Assembly (NCBI RefSeq): GCF_012489685.1 | Contig: NC_080046.1 | Coordinates: 48,013,176 to 48,077,175, forward strand | Direction of reading: 5' to 3' | From: Lotus japonicus | Taxonomy: Eukaryota; Streptophyta; Magnoliopsida; Fabales; Fabaceae | DNA: 64,000 nt | Translations under genes and position numbers: made by a program | The notes under the pieces: generated by a model | The model's database searches: none | The model's input: only the letters and a program-made list of their open reading frames with translations | Told to the model about the DNA's origin: nothing | Shown: one piece after another, positions 23,001 through 35,464 of the stretch | Numbering within the stretch: position 1 is the stretch's first letter | Layout: every line of letters starts with the position of its first letter

Positions 23001-23966
23001 AGAACATATAATGAAGTTTTCCCTGGCATTAATTATGACGCATGTCATGTCAACAAAATAATTGGGAGCACCTTTCTCTTCTCTAAACAAGGCAAAGTCA
23101 AATAGCTAACAAACAAAGCAATTGGTTTCTGTTATTTAATAATTGCAGACAAAGATAGATAAACCATAAAAAAAATGCCACTGTACTTTTAATTTTATTT
23201 CCAGCTAAAGGAACACACCAAAACAATTAAAGAGAAAAAGTGAGAGAGGGAACAGTTGTAGAAGAAGAAGCAACAGAAACTTGGGACCCGCCAAAGAGTT
23301 TTGAGTTTATGGCAACAACATAGTATTATAGTAGTATCCAAGTTCAGAACAGAACAACACAACTGAAAATGTTAACACTTAAAACACAAACTTGCTGAGG
23401 GACCAGCATTCTCTTTCCCTTCTCTCTTTTTCCCTTTCAAAAAGCAAAGCTACTACCATCTTTCTTTGCCAACTCTCTCTCTCTCTCTCTGCTACCCTGT
23501 TGGTGGAATATCAAATTTGAACAACCCCTTTGCATCTGATCCAATAATCCCAACCTCAAGCACCACCCTTCATGATCTGTAAGTTCAAGTTTTGTTTTTT
23601 CTCCTTTTTTTATATACTAGCTTTATATTGTAGCCTCAAATGCAGAAAAAGGAAAAAAAAATGTGAAAAGCAAGAGAGTTAGGGTTTAATTTCAATGTAA
23701 ATAGCTGTCAAATTTTGCTATGATTTCAATGAGCTGCATTGATGGTATCTCATTTTATTAGCTTGTGAATTTGGTTTTGGGGAGGAGGGGTATACTTTTG
23801 GTTATTATTTTATTCTATTTTTGCATATCTGTGAGTGAATGCCCTTTTTTTACTTTTGGGGTATGTGTAAGTTTCACTGATTTACTTCAATTGAGCTACA
23901 ATCTGCTCAGTTTTTAATGCTAAAGATTGCATTTTTGGTGATTGGCAGAGGTAGTAGCTCGGAAAA
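20055..23966. other. Intergenic region and 5' leader of the SCAB1-like gene
   Basis: 20055-20300 is probable 3' UTR of the PPR gene. 21250-21640 holds coding-like but stop-interrupted sequence of unknown origin (see findings). 23400-23580 is a likely 5' UTR exon with a CT microsatellite near 23475-23490. A leader intron ends at the acceptor CAG 23946-23948, 18 bases before the start codon. The rest shows no feature. Confidence 0.45.
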
Positions 23967-26900
23967 ATGACGAGGATGACCCGTGATTTTGCTGATACTA
24001 TGCAGAGAGAAGCAATGCCGGTGGTATCAGCTGATGTGATATTTGCTTCTCTTCGATTTCCTAATTATAAAATTGGAGCTAACAATCAGATCATGGAGAC
24101 AAAGGGTGATCCGAAAGTGCTAACTATGAAGGAGGTTGTTGCACGTGAGACTGCGCAGCTGTTGGAACAGCAGAAACGTCTGTCAGTTCGCGACCTTGCC
24201 AGTAAATTTGAGAAGGGTTTGGCTGCTGCTGCTAAGTTGTCTGAAGAGGTTGCCCTTTTTCTTTTTGAATTTCAACTCAGTTTTTTCTCATACCAATATA
24301 ATAATACTTCACTGTGGAGGCTATTAAATTTTGTTCCGTAATTTGGTTTTTGATGTTTCTTATTTTAGCTAAGCTTGTTATGTGTTGGTGAAATTCAGGC
24401 TAGACTTAGAGAAGCTGCTTCACTGGAAAAACATGTTCTTTTGAAGAAGCTTCGAGATGCACTGGAGTGCTTGAAAGGGCGAGTGGGAGGAAAAAACAAG
24501 GATGATGTAGCGGACGCTATTGCTATGGTTAGTTATCCTTTCAAAGGAAACATATGCACTTCATTTGTATTAATGACTTTCATATTTATCCTGCTGTGAA
24601 TGAAGAGTTCACATGAAGCTGACATGAATATAAGATCTTGTTTATTATGCTGTGATCGGCAAGCACCTTATATTCTCAAAAGATTTAGTCCCTGGGTGTG
24701 GGGGGTGGGGATGGTTAGGCTCACACATACTGGAAAGTTTAGCCTTTGGTATTATTATGCAGGAATCCATATATTTGCACCAGTTATTTGTGCTGATGCT
24801 ATTTTTTTTGCAATAATAAACTGTAACTTAGTGTACTCTTGCAGGTTGAAGCTCTAGCAGTTCAGTTAACTCATAGGGAAGGGGAACTAATACAAGAGAA
24901 ATCCGAGGTGAAGAAGCTAACAAATTTTCTTAAGCAGGTGAAGTTAATGTCTTTGACCATTCCTTTTTCATGATAGAAGCAGAATTTTGATATGATATAG
25001 AGAAAAAGGTTTAAAAGAAGTACAATTTTGTACCATTTATAAACTCAGCAGGAAAAGAAAGAAGAATATTACCAACAATGGCATCTGTATATATAAAAGA
25101 GGAGTTGTTAGGTAACCCCCTTAATTAGTTAGTTAGTTAGGGAGATAATTAGAGAATTAGAGATGATAGGCTATAACATTAGTAAGAGGAGGAAAATTAT
25201 AGAGGGTAATCTTTGGTTTTAGAAAGGAATTTAGAGAGGAAGAGAACAGGGTCTCTTACTACCTGGAATGCAATGGAGTTTATATCAGTAAACACTATTA
25301 TCTGAACCAGTGACTATCAGCACTCCAATCTCTCTCCATGTCTACTAAAGAAATTCTCTTAAAAAGCCATACAACGAACATCCCATAAGGAATTTAAGCA
25401 CCGAGATTTCCTTAAAAAAATCCTACCACTCTACTTCAGAAAAAGACAATGAGGATAGCAGATATTGCATGCCACCATACATTGTAAAGCATATTATCTC
25501 TTTAGTCTAAGAAAGACTTGAATATTGCTCGAAGTCGAACGATCTGAGAGTATTTGTGATCTCAATATTCAACACATAGCAAATGGGTGGCTGTTGCATA
25601 TTTGCATATGACAATGCATGGGCTGAACAAAATGCTGCATGCTGCTACAACTTTGTTTGTCTACTGACCTATTAGGGCTATCTCATTTGTCAGGAAATTA
25701 AATCTTGCATTATTTTATATGTGTATATTAATCGAAAAGTGAACTGTCTTTTCAACGGGCTATGATTTTGTGCATTTTGATATTGTTGTCCGTAATGGCT
25801 CATCTATATAACCTGTAGAACATAAAAGGTAGCTTTTACCGGGGAGGTACATGGTCATAGTTCTCCTTTTTTTGTCATATATAATTTTTAAATATTTCGT
25901 TTTTGGTTCTTTACAAAGGGTACGTAATGATATTACTTCCTTTTTGTGAAATAGACTCACTTTCAGTTCATATCTTCTATGCTTGGCTGTACAAAGAAAT
26001 TTCCTTTACTGATACTGACAGTTCAGATTCATTTGTAGGCTTCGGAAGATGCTAAGAAACTTGTAGATGAGGAAAGAGCTTTTGCTCGTTCTGAAATAGA
26101 TAATGCCAGAGCTGCAGTTCAGAGAGTGGAGGAGGCGCTCCAGGAGCATGAGAGGATGTCTCGAGCTTCAGGAAAGCAGGTTCATCCTATTTCCTTGTCA
26201 CTTATAATGTTTGACTTATAAAATTGGGGATTCAAATTTTTCGTCTACCAGAATAAGTACATTTCTTTGAAATTTAATCAAATTTATGAAATACAGAAGC
26301 ATGGGTGAATAAATTTTTTTTCATGTTGACTGTTTGTACCAGAATTGATGTAGACCCATAGTGGATATTTCCAACTAGTTAGTGAATATTCAGTTGTTGT
26401 CTGTCGGAAATTCATCAGTTAGGAGTATGCTTCTTTAGATCACTTGTTTCTTTTGGTTTGGAATGTTGTCACGCCAGATTTTGCGTAGTTGTCTCAAGTG
26501 AAATGTGCTGTTAAATACCTTGCCTATATCATTTGTCTTCCGTACATTATGCACCATTAAAAATATATTACTCTATTCAGGATTTTAATCTAATATTTCT
26601 TGGTATTTTTATTCTAGAAGGGACCTGAATGATGGGGAGAGTAACGAGATCCAACCCCTTCTGCTTTGGCTCGAAATACCCACATTTCTTCTAATCAAAT
26701 AATTGTTCATCTGGAGTGTATTTTTTTAAGCCCTATTATCAATTCAAACATTATTTTAATATGGAAAAGTTTCTTGTTGACAACCCCATTTGGAAATATT
26801 AAGCTCCCTCTATTTTCTTGTTCTTTGACTGGATGCAGTACTTAATCAGTAGGTTCAAGACTCAATCAGTGGCTGCTTCATTTCACTTAAACACTTATGA

Positions 26901-29290
26901 GCAAGATCTCTTGTATCTATTTAAAGGTTTAGGGATAATACAGGGCACTTGAATTTTATGGAAGTTGTTGGAAAGAATGAATTTATGTTTAAGGGCCAAC
27001 CTTTGACCCCATGTTTGTTCCTACATAGGTTTATGCTCATCGATTCTCTCTGGTGCTATGCTTATGACTGAGATTCAAATGTGTCATTTCTGATGTGTGC
27101 AGAGACTGCTTATTCTTTTCCCCTTTTCTTTATCAATATTCCTCTATTTGTACTTTACTCATTTTCTTTCTAATAATTTTTTTATAAGAAGATACTAAAT
27201 AAGAATGACACTTCAATAATGTCAATATTCGCTGCTTGTATAGAAAGTCTAATTGGTGATGTTGCAGTGCAGTATCAACTGAGTAATTTTCATTTTGACA
27301 AAATTTAGTTCTGTGGGAACTTTAGGACCTGGAACAATTAATGAAGGAGGTTCAAGAGGCTCGTAGAATCAAAATGCTGCATCAGCCAAGCAAGGTATCT
27401 GTCATCCTTGATCAACTGTTAATATTTAAAAATTTCCTCTAGCGCGTAGCTGTACTTCCCTGATCCTCCCTCAATACTTATTTGTTCTTTGTTGATGTAG
27501 TTTTCTCCCATTGTTTTCTTAGGCTTACATCATATATTCAGGTTCTTGACAATTTTGTTGTTATTTTTAGGAAATTAACACATTGATTACTGCGTGCTTA
27601 TAGGTTATGGACATGGAACATGAGCTACAAGCATTGAGGACTCAACTTGCAGAAAAGACTAGACATTATCTTCGACTCCAAAAAGAGGTATGCCTATCAT
27701 CTTATGCCTAAGCATTGAGGACTCAAGTGGCATGGTTATTGTTTGGGCTTCCATAATAAGTTATCACTGTTTTTCTTCCATTTTACTTTTCAGTTATCAA
27801 GGGCAAAGAAAGGAGAGGAAAATGTTCCTAATTTATATGAATTAGAAGGGACAGAAACATTAGGCTCATATTTGCAAATTCAACCTTGCTCTGATAAAGC
27901 ACCTGATCTTTCAAAATGTTCAATTCAGTGGTATCGTGTATCGCCTGAAGGTGCCAAAAAGGAACTTATTTCAGGTACATCTTCCAAAATTTGTTTACTT
28001 GGATTGTTGGAGGGTCTTATTTTATGTAGTGTACTGCTCAAAATGCTTTGTGCTGGATATTATTCGGTATTAAATGTCAATATGGTAGGATTGTCTTTTT
28101 ATCCTTGCTTATTATATAATAAAACTTTCTTGTTCTCAGAAGCCACCAAATCAATTTATGCCCCAGAACCTTTTGACGTTGGACGCATATTGCAAGTTGA
28201 TATTATTTCAGAAGGCTTGCATATCACATTGTCAACCACTGGTCCAGTTGATCCAGGTTTGGCGCCAATGCTGAATCATGCAGTTTTGGTTCAAGTAGTC
28301 ATTAACAGGAATAACTTCTATGTATTTGCCTCTGTTTAAACTAACAAGTAGTGTTATTATCACTTTAAAGAGATGGACATGTTTCTCTGTCCAATCAAGC
28401 TGAACTTAAAATTGATTTTATATTTGTTTTCAGCTGCTGGTTTGGGAAACTATGTAGAGGCACTTGTGCGAAAACATGACTCTGAATTCAATGTATGTCA
28501 TTATGATTGATCCTTTAAACTTTCATTTATTTGTCAAGCTGAGCAATGTTTTTACCAAGTTTGTTGGGTTCCATGCTTGTCCCTGACTCCCTGCTCCATT
28601 CAGTCTTATAACAAATGGTTGTCACTCATAATCTATTAATGTGCTTTGCAGGTGGTTGTTACTCAGACTAATGGATCACATAATCCAACTGAATCTATTC
28701 ATGTTCTTCATGTTGGAAAGATGAGGATGAAGCTTTGTAAAGGAACAGAAACAATAGCCAAAGAATACTATTCAAGTTCAATGCAGGTATTTCAAATTGT
28801 GCATGCTGTCAATTAAGGATAATCGTTGGCAGCAACTTGAAAATAAATCTTTCATGCTCCATCATTTTTTAGCTTGTGCATGTCCACTTTTTTATCGTGA
28901 AGTACATGTTAACGTCAGTTTGCACTAGTGACCATGAATATACAAACATAACCTAAAATGTGGTGTTTTGCATTGTTTTCTTCAGCTTTGTGGAGTTCGA
29001 GGGGGTGGGAACGCTGCGGCGCAGGCACTATTTTGGCAACCGACGTCAGGGCTCTCTTTTGTATTAGCTTTTGAATCAGAGCGAGAAAGGAATGCGGCCA
29101 TCATGCTTGCAAGGAGGTTTGCATATGACTGCAATGTATGTCTTTCTGAACTATATCTGTTATGTTAGAATTTGAGCATTCATCAGTTTCTTCCATGATT
29201 GCTTCCTTTTTCACTCATTTGCTATGGTGCCAATGCCTTTAAATGCAGATTGTTCTTGCTGGTCCAGATTATAGACCTTCTGAAACATGA
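23967..29290 (+). CDS. SCAB1: Stomatal closure-related actin-binding protein (SCAB1-like)
   Basis: Twelve coding exons fit with correct phases: 23967-24248, 24399-24527, 24845-24937, 26039-26179, 27326-27394, 27604-27687, 27794-27974, 28140-28256, 28434-28492, 28652-28786, 28986-29135, 29249-29290, giving 493 aa, close to Arabidopsis SCAB1. The N-terminus (MTRMTRDFADTMQREAMP, then SADVIFASLRFPNYKIG) is the plant-specific actin-binding part. Residues about 95-300 form a long coiled coil rich in Ala, Glu, Lys and Leu. The C-terminal ~200 residues (from about IQWYRVSPEGAKKE to IVLAGPDYRPSET) correspond to the fused Ig-PH region. The family binds, bundles and stabilises F-actin and affects stomatal closure. 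The 1.1-kb third intron (24938-26038) may hold transposon debris. No lesion seen. Whether this is the SCAB1, 2 or 3 orthologue is not resolved. Confidence 0.92.
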
Positions 29291-30913
29291 TGGGGCCTCC
29301 TTGAATATTATTTTCTCAACTGTAATTATTTGAGTTTTCCTTTCTTGTATTACAAGTGTGTAACATGCCTTTGTTTGTGCCAAGGCTCGTGGTCTTAATT
29401 CCTTTATACCAACACCAGGGCATTTTTTTGTTTGCCTTTGTGAGTGTGAGTGATGGTTGATGAAAATTTATAAGTTTAATTATTCAAATTCGAGGAAGCC
29501 ATTTCCAGAGTTTGAGGTGCTAATTGATTATATTTGATTGATCCAATTATGGTCAGAGTTCTGTGTTTTATTGGACACTTTTCTTGCGGGCATGGATTTT
29601 TCTGAAACTTGTTCCTTATCCACTTACTCGAAGCTTAATAACATTTTATGAAATGTAAATTTAATAAATTAAACCTCAACCATGTGGACATAATCATGTA
29701 CCACCAAACATGTAAATCAACTTACACAAACTTATTTTAGTTTAAGTTTTAAATCTTTGTAAATGCAGCTGGGTCAAATGCTAAGTAGAGAAAACTTTGT
29801 AGTCCATAAAGGTCATACTATTACTATATTTTAACATCATTGTCTCAATAGAGAATAAATAGAGAATACATGTGGTTTTGAAGAAGAAAAAAATGAGAAA
29901 ATAATCATATAAACTTATATAAATTCCTTATATAATTTTCATCAAATAAACCTCATCTAAGTTTTTCCCTCTTTTATATTTACCAAAAGGAAATACCAAT
30001 CTTCCAAACGATTCATATTCATGCGTGTTTGGATTTTCGTTAAATTCAACGTGATCCACGTTGAAACCAACATGTCAAAATCATGCTTCTTCAATCCATA
30101 TTCAATGTAATTGGTGTTTTGAGATACATAAAATCATTTACGTCTTGGCTCCAACACCAAATCAAACCTTCATTAATCATTTGACCTGCAGCATTGCTAA
30201 CGTCCATACATTCAATGTAACACGCGTCCTTCCTCATCGGGTAATAACTAAAACCGAACTACTTTTCCAAAATGCAAATTTTCATCAACGGCTATCCTTG
30301 ATCACATATACTTGCAGCAAATCTGGACCGTTGATGGGCTAAAGGCTATCCCCATGTTATTAACTGTTTTAATCAACTCTCTGTCCCTTTACTTTCTCTC
30401 TCTTTCTCTGAGTTTCATTCCAATCCTCACTGATCGCAGGTGCATCTCTATTCTCTCTGATATTTCCATTTCATTCTTTGCTTTTTTCCCTGTTATGATC
30501 TCTCTTTAGCCTAATTGAATCATGCTATGTTATGAATGCATTTTCCACTTTTTTATGTTATATTTTCATGTGTTGGTGTCTTAGAATGTGATCAATTGAT
30601 AACTTTTGATGTTCTGATGAGATGGATAAAATGAGAAGAAAATAAGAAAAATGTTAACTTTAGTGTAATCCTGATGTGGGTTTTCTATGATTTTTTGAAA
30701 CTTGTCTAAAGTTTGTAACTTTGTATTGTAATAGTTTCTTTGTATCTAGTCAAAATAAGGGTGTGATCCAGATTGGTACAGTTTTTCTTCTGCAAGTTAT
30801 TGATCCACAAAGTTAACTTGTATCTTTTGCCTTTTGATTTGTTTTGGATTGTGATTGGATGATGGATCTTGCTCTTGCATTAGCTAATTTGCTTTAGCAT
30901 TTGCTATTTAGAT
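29291..30913. promoter_or_regulatory. Intergenic region and promoter/leader of the LEA2 gene
   Basis: 29291-29660 is the likely 3' UTR of the SCAB1-like gene. Upstream of the LEA2 gene there is a palindrome with arms TTCAACGTG and CACGTTGAA (30045-30065) containing ACGT cores, and ACACGCGT (30220-30227), whose complement matches the core of the CE3 coupling element. A pyrimidine-rich leader at about 30380-30438 ends in GCAG|GTGC, and an acceptor TAG lies at 30909-30911, two bases before the ATG, so a 5' UTR intron is likely. Motif function is inferred only. Confidence 0.45.
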
Positions 30914-32602
30914 ATGTCTACATCTGATAAACCAGAAGTGGTGGAAAGGGGTGCTAAGGATGAAAAGCATAAGGAAGGTGATGATGAGAAGGGTGGATTT
31001 CTCAATACCGTGAAGGGTTTCATTCAAGACATTGGTGACAAGATTGAGGGAGCAATTGGGTTTGGGAAGCCTACTGCAGATGTTACAGGGATACACATTC
31101 CTTCAATTAATCTTGACAAGGCAGATCTTGTTGTTGATATTCTCATAAAGAACCCGAATCCTGTGCCGATTCCCCTGATTGACATAAACTACGTGGTTGA
31201 GAGTGATGGGAGGAAGCTAGTTTCAGGGTTGATACCGGATTCCGGTACAATCCATGCACATGGAGAGGAGACAATCAAAATCCCTCTTACTTTGATTTAT
31301 GATGACATAAAGAGCACATATAGTGATATCAAACCAGGAAGCATCATTCCTTATAAGGTGAAGGTTGATCTCATTGTTGATGTTCCTGTCATTGGAAGGA
31401 TAACTATACCCTTGGAGAAAACTGGAGAGATCCCCATTCCATACAAGCCTGATATTGATGTTGAGAAGATTAATTTTGAAAGGTTCTCTTTGGAAGAGAC
31501 AGTTGCTATTCTTCATTTGAGGTTGGATAACAAGAATGATTTTGACCTCGGCCTCAATGCGCTTGATTATGAAGTTTGGCTTGGTGATGATAGCATTGGA
31601 GGTGCTGAACTTGCGAAATCTGCAAAACTTCAGAAGAGTGGGATTAGTTACATTGATGTTCCAATTACCTTCAGGCCTAAGGATTTTGGCTCTGCACTTT
31701 GGGACATGATGAGAGGAAAGGGCACAGGATACTCTATGAAAGGACATATTGATGTTGACACTCCCTTTGGAGCAATGAAACTGCCTATTACCAAAGAAGG
31801 CGGTACCACCCGTCTCAAGAAGAAGAAGGAAGATGGTGGAGATGATGATGATGAGGAGGTTTGTCAACTTCTTTTCTCCATGATTCCTGTTTATATCCTT
31901 CTTTATTGTTATTATTTCATTTTTGAATGTTCTCTAGAAAATTTGCTCATATATTTTTGTATGTATGTGCGATATTTCCCTTTAATCACAAACAAAAATA
32001 GGTAATCTAATGCATATGCTATGATCGTTGATACTGAAAATTGGCTAAATTTTGATGCTATCAGCATGCGAAATCAGACTAGGATGTCATGCCTTGTCCT
32101 GATAATAACAATTGTAGCAATCCTCCATGTCTTACATTTTAATTTACTTACTAATATCGTGCATTTGTGCCTCAGAGTACATAGTTTTTAAACTCTGTTC
32201 ACAGAATCTTATACTATCTCCTATTGACAGACTTCATCATCCAAGCAGAACTTTGATACCACCAACTACTTACTATCCATGAACTAGTAGAAAATTGACC
32301 AATTCTTTTCAATTCAAATTTATAATTCCTGGCTGGCACAGTTGCTATATAGACATGAGAGATAATCAGAAAAAAGTTAAATAGTTTTCATTTGTTCTAC
32401 ATAATTGGAAAACATATAATAGATTTAGTGGTCAATTTATTGTCCAAAGTCCTCTGTTGAAAAAAATAAGGAATTTTTTTTTTTCAGAAGAGGCTGCTTT
32501 CCAAAATTCACTCTTGAAATTGAAACGGATTCCCATGTCTTCTGCAGTGTATTTTCTTGTGCTGTCATTATAAATGTTTAATCTTTTCTTTTGCAGGATT
32601 GA
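30914..32602 (+). CDS. Late embryogenesis abundant protein, LEA_2/WHy type, two domains
   Basis: Exon 30914-31858 joins a tiny last exon, 32597-32602, that supplies Asp and the stop, giving 316 aa. After a charged N-terminus (about 1-30) and an amphipathic segment (NTVKGFIQDIGDKIEGAIGF), two WHy/LEA_2 beta-sandwich domains follow: about residues 58-170 (IHIPSINLDKADLVVDILIK, NPNPVPIPLIDINY) and about 185-300 (VEKINFERFSLEETVAILHL, NKNDFDLGLNALDYEVWLG). The tail is Lys-rich then Asp-rich. There is no signal peptide or membrane anchor, which fits the soluble desiccation-related LEA14-like group thought to protect proteins under dehydration. Without splicing the frame would run to 32005 with a hydrophobic tail unlike the family, so the spliced form is preferred. 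Confidence 0.9.
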
Positions 32603-35464
32603 AGAAGAAACTATAGCCAGTTACTAGTATCTATATATTCTTATATGTATTGCTTAGATCCATTTGAAAATAAGTTAACGGACTTGAAGTTAAAAGGCTT
32701 TCATTACTTGGTAGTTCTGATAGCCATTTATGCATGTTGAGAGATCAAGTTAACATTCCAAATGGAGGGCTGTTCAGAGTTCATTGTGAATATCAGTTGC
32801 AGTTTGGCATTTGCTTTTGCTTTTCAAGCCATGTTCCTGTTTCATGTACGATCATATTCAAAACGTACCTTGCTTTGTCTTGTGTGGAGTTGATGTCTTC
32901 TAGTGAAGAAGTACTCATGTATTCTGAATTCTGATAGTAATAGTAATACTCAAGTTAACTTTGTGCATCAATAACTTCCAGAAGATAACATAGTGTGAAA
33001 ATTCAATGCAAAGATGCGAAAGTCTCTTGCAGATCAACATTTACCCGTACACTTCAAACAAGTATAGGCTGACGCTGATGCAGCAAAAGCCGACGCAAAA
33101 ACAATTTAGCGTCCGCTTAGGGTTGGCTTTAAGGTCAACTCTAATTTAGAGTTGGCTTTAAGGTCAACTCTAATTTAGTGTGGTGAAGTCACACTAATCT
33201 GATGTTAATCAATAGGAAAGAAAGTCAAGGCTAATTGTTCATAATTAGTGTCGGTCTGACTATCACAAACGATGAATTATTTGACAGTCCTTCTTTAGGT
33301 GACGAGTTGACGCCTTTGGTCGCGGTTTATAATGAGGGTAAACCTCTTTGAGAAATTGTGACAGTTTTTTTTTCAATGAATGATTTTTTTGAGATTCAAA
33401 CCCGTGCACTCACATTTATGTAGATCAGTAGATGTAGCTTGTATGCTAATGCTAATACACATATAACCTTATTTGTTAATGCCTTGGTGGTGGTGGTTTA
33501 ATTCTCTTTAATCCTAGCACTTTTTTAAATATATTTTTCATTAAGAAGTACTTTTTCTAATAAGTACAAACAATCGCGTTCTTCCTGAATTGTAGCTGAA
33601 ATTTTTCAATAATGTCATTTTAAATTTGTTCAGTTAAGCCATATTACTTAACATTTACACAAAGTGGCTTGGGCATCTACACATTTTCTTATGACTAAAT
33701 ACATATTTTAATGTTGCTGATGGCAGAGAATCACGAACCTAATGAAAATGTTTTGAGAGCTATGAATACCCAATATGCATCTAAATGTTCATGCATGCTA
33801 AAAATGAAAACAAAGTCCACATGGCAGACTGGCAGATGATACTTGATAATATGCTGTTAGATTTCAGTTGCTTTCTGAGGAGTCACATGGTGGATCAGTG
33901 TAATGTTAGGATATCATTATTCATGTCATGATAGTTCATTATCTAATTCAACCTTTTATATGAAACTTTCTACACCAAGTGGGTCACTAGCATGCTCCAT
34001 CATATAAAATAAAATAGTTCAGAAGCCTTTTGCAAACTCACATGATTTTGCTATAATTTAGGATTGCTGCTGCTATGGATTGGAGACTACCTGTTCAAGT
34101 GAGCCATGATGTCTGTCCTACATAGATATACACAGAGAATAACTAAAATTCGTCCTAAATATGGTACAAACAGGTGATTTTAAAAATGTTAATTCTATAA
34201 ATCAGTTTGAATAATGTCTTATCAAACTTAATTAATTTCTATTTTTTCCCCTAATTCTTCACAGTTTCATTTATGAGAAAATTTGCACATACCAATTAAC
34301 TAAAGCTATGTTGAATCAGCTGAACTGTGAAAGCTGCATTAACAGAAATCATGGGATATATTAATATAACGATAATTCTAGATTATTTACTAGTCACCAA
34401 TCATACGATACGATGATAACAGTGTCTATCTTAAATAATTAATAATTCGGTTATTCATGATGGACCCGATTAAAGTTTAAACACTTGTTCATGGAAAAAT
34501 GAATGAAGCCAATCTGACCTTAAGCGTTTTAGAGTGCAAGTATCCGATGTCCAACCTTTTTCTTGAATTACAATGGCCTATTTCTACGGGCTTTACAAAA
34601 TAACCGAAAAGTAATCCTAAGGTCAAGACTAAAATTAAAAAATACTATCGAATCCAAGTCATTCCTTCGGCACGCCTTGCAACTTGAACCAGTATCTTCG
34701 AGCACCAACCCTGACTTCGATACAGTTGCCTCATCCCATGTTCAGTAACTGTCGTTACATGAGCACGTGAATGATGTTAGTGAACAAACTTCCGGATCAT
34801 GGGAATATGGGGTCTTAACACATAGACTTCCAACCACATCTTTGAGTCTCGACCCACTATCCTCGAGCCACTCTTTCCTTAAAAACCCATTCCCCTTGAC
34901 TTTGGGCAAAATTCGTCTAAGTAGCTAAGCCTTTTTCGAGCCCTCTAGCTTCTCAAGTATGCTCTTATCTATTTTGAGCTCCTTCATCTCTAAACCAATT
35001 TTACACTTCTTTCCTAGCCGAGCTCCACACTACCCGCCATGCCCCAAGGCATCAAGGGTCTGCTAACACTCTATCAACACATTCCTGCCTCAAGAACCAA
35101 TGCTCTCTAGTGTCTTGGTGAATTCGAAATTTTGATATAACAATGTATATAAAATAAAGTTAATTTTTTCAGCTAATTTTAGTAAACAAAGACTAACCAT
35201 ATTCTTAAATTAACCGATCAAACTATCGAAGAATTAAATTGACTAATTGCAGGAAAAATTGACCAATGTCTACATTCTCTAGAGTAAAAAAAAAGTGCCG
35301 TATGAAAAAATTGTATTAAAAATTCATTAATCAAACTTATTTTTTCTTGGAATATATAGTAAATCCAAAGGGTTCTTCATCACCTCACTTGCATCAATGT
35401 ATGTATAAAATACCCCACCATTTTTAGCAGTATCTCCTTCTCTCTCCCTCTAACTTAATCCAAA
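32603..35464. other. Intergenic region with transposon-like debris
   Basis: 32603-32950 is probable 3' UTR of the LEA2 gene. 33122-33178 is a 29-bp tandem repeat. 34430-35110 has a distinctly higher C content and phrases resembling LTR-retrotransposon sequence, but no motif I can classify. The remainder is AT-rich without a gene. 35380-35464 is the likely leader of the F-box gene. Confidence 0.4.
33122..33178. repeat. 29-bp tandem duplication
   Basis: Two adjacent copies of a 29-bp unit starting GTTGGCTTTAAGGTCAACTC (33122-33150 and 33151-33178, the last base differing). The repeated 'gttggcttta/aaggtcaac' style is like subterminal repeats of CACTA-type transposons, but no transposon termini were identified. 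Confidence 0.7.

Noticed and set aside
33390..33440. GATTCAAACCC motif resembling a tRNA B box
   Set aside because: No A box at a suitable distance and no cloverleaf; such phrases are common in plant repeats.
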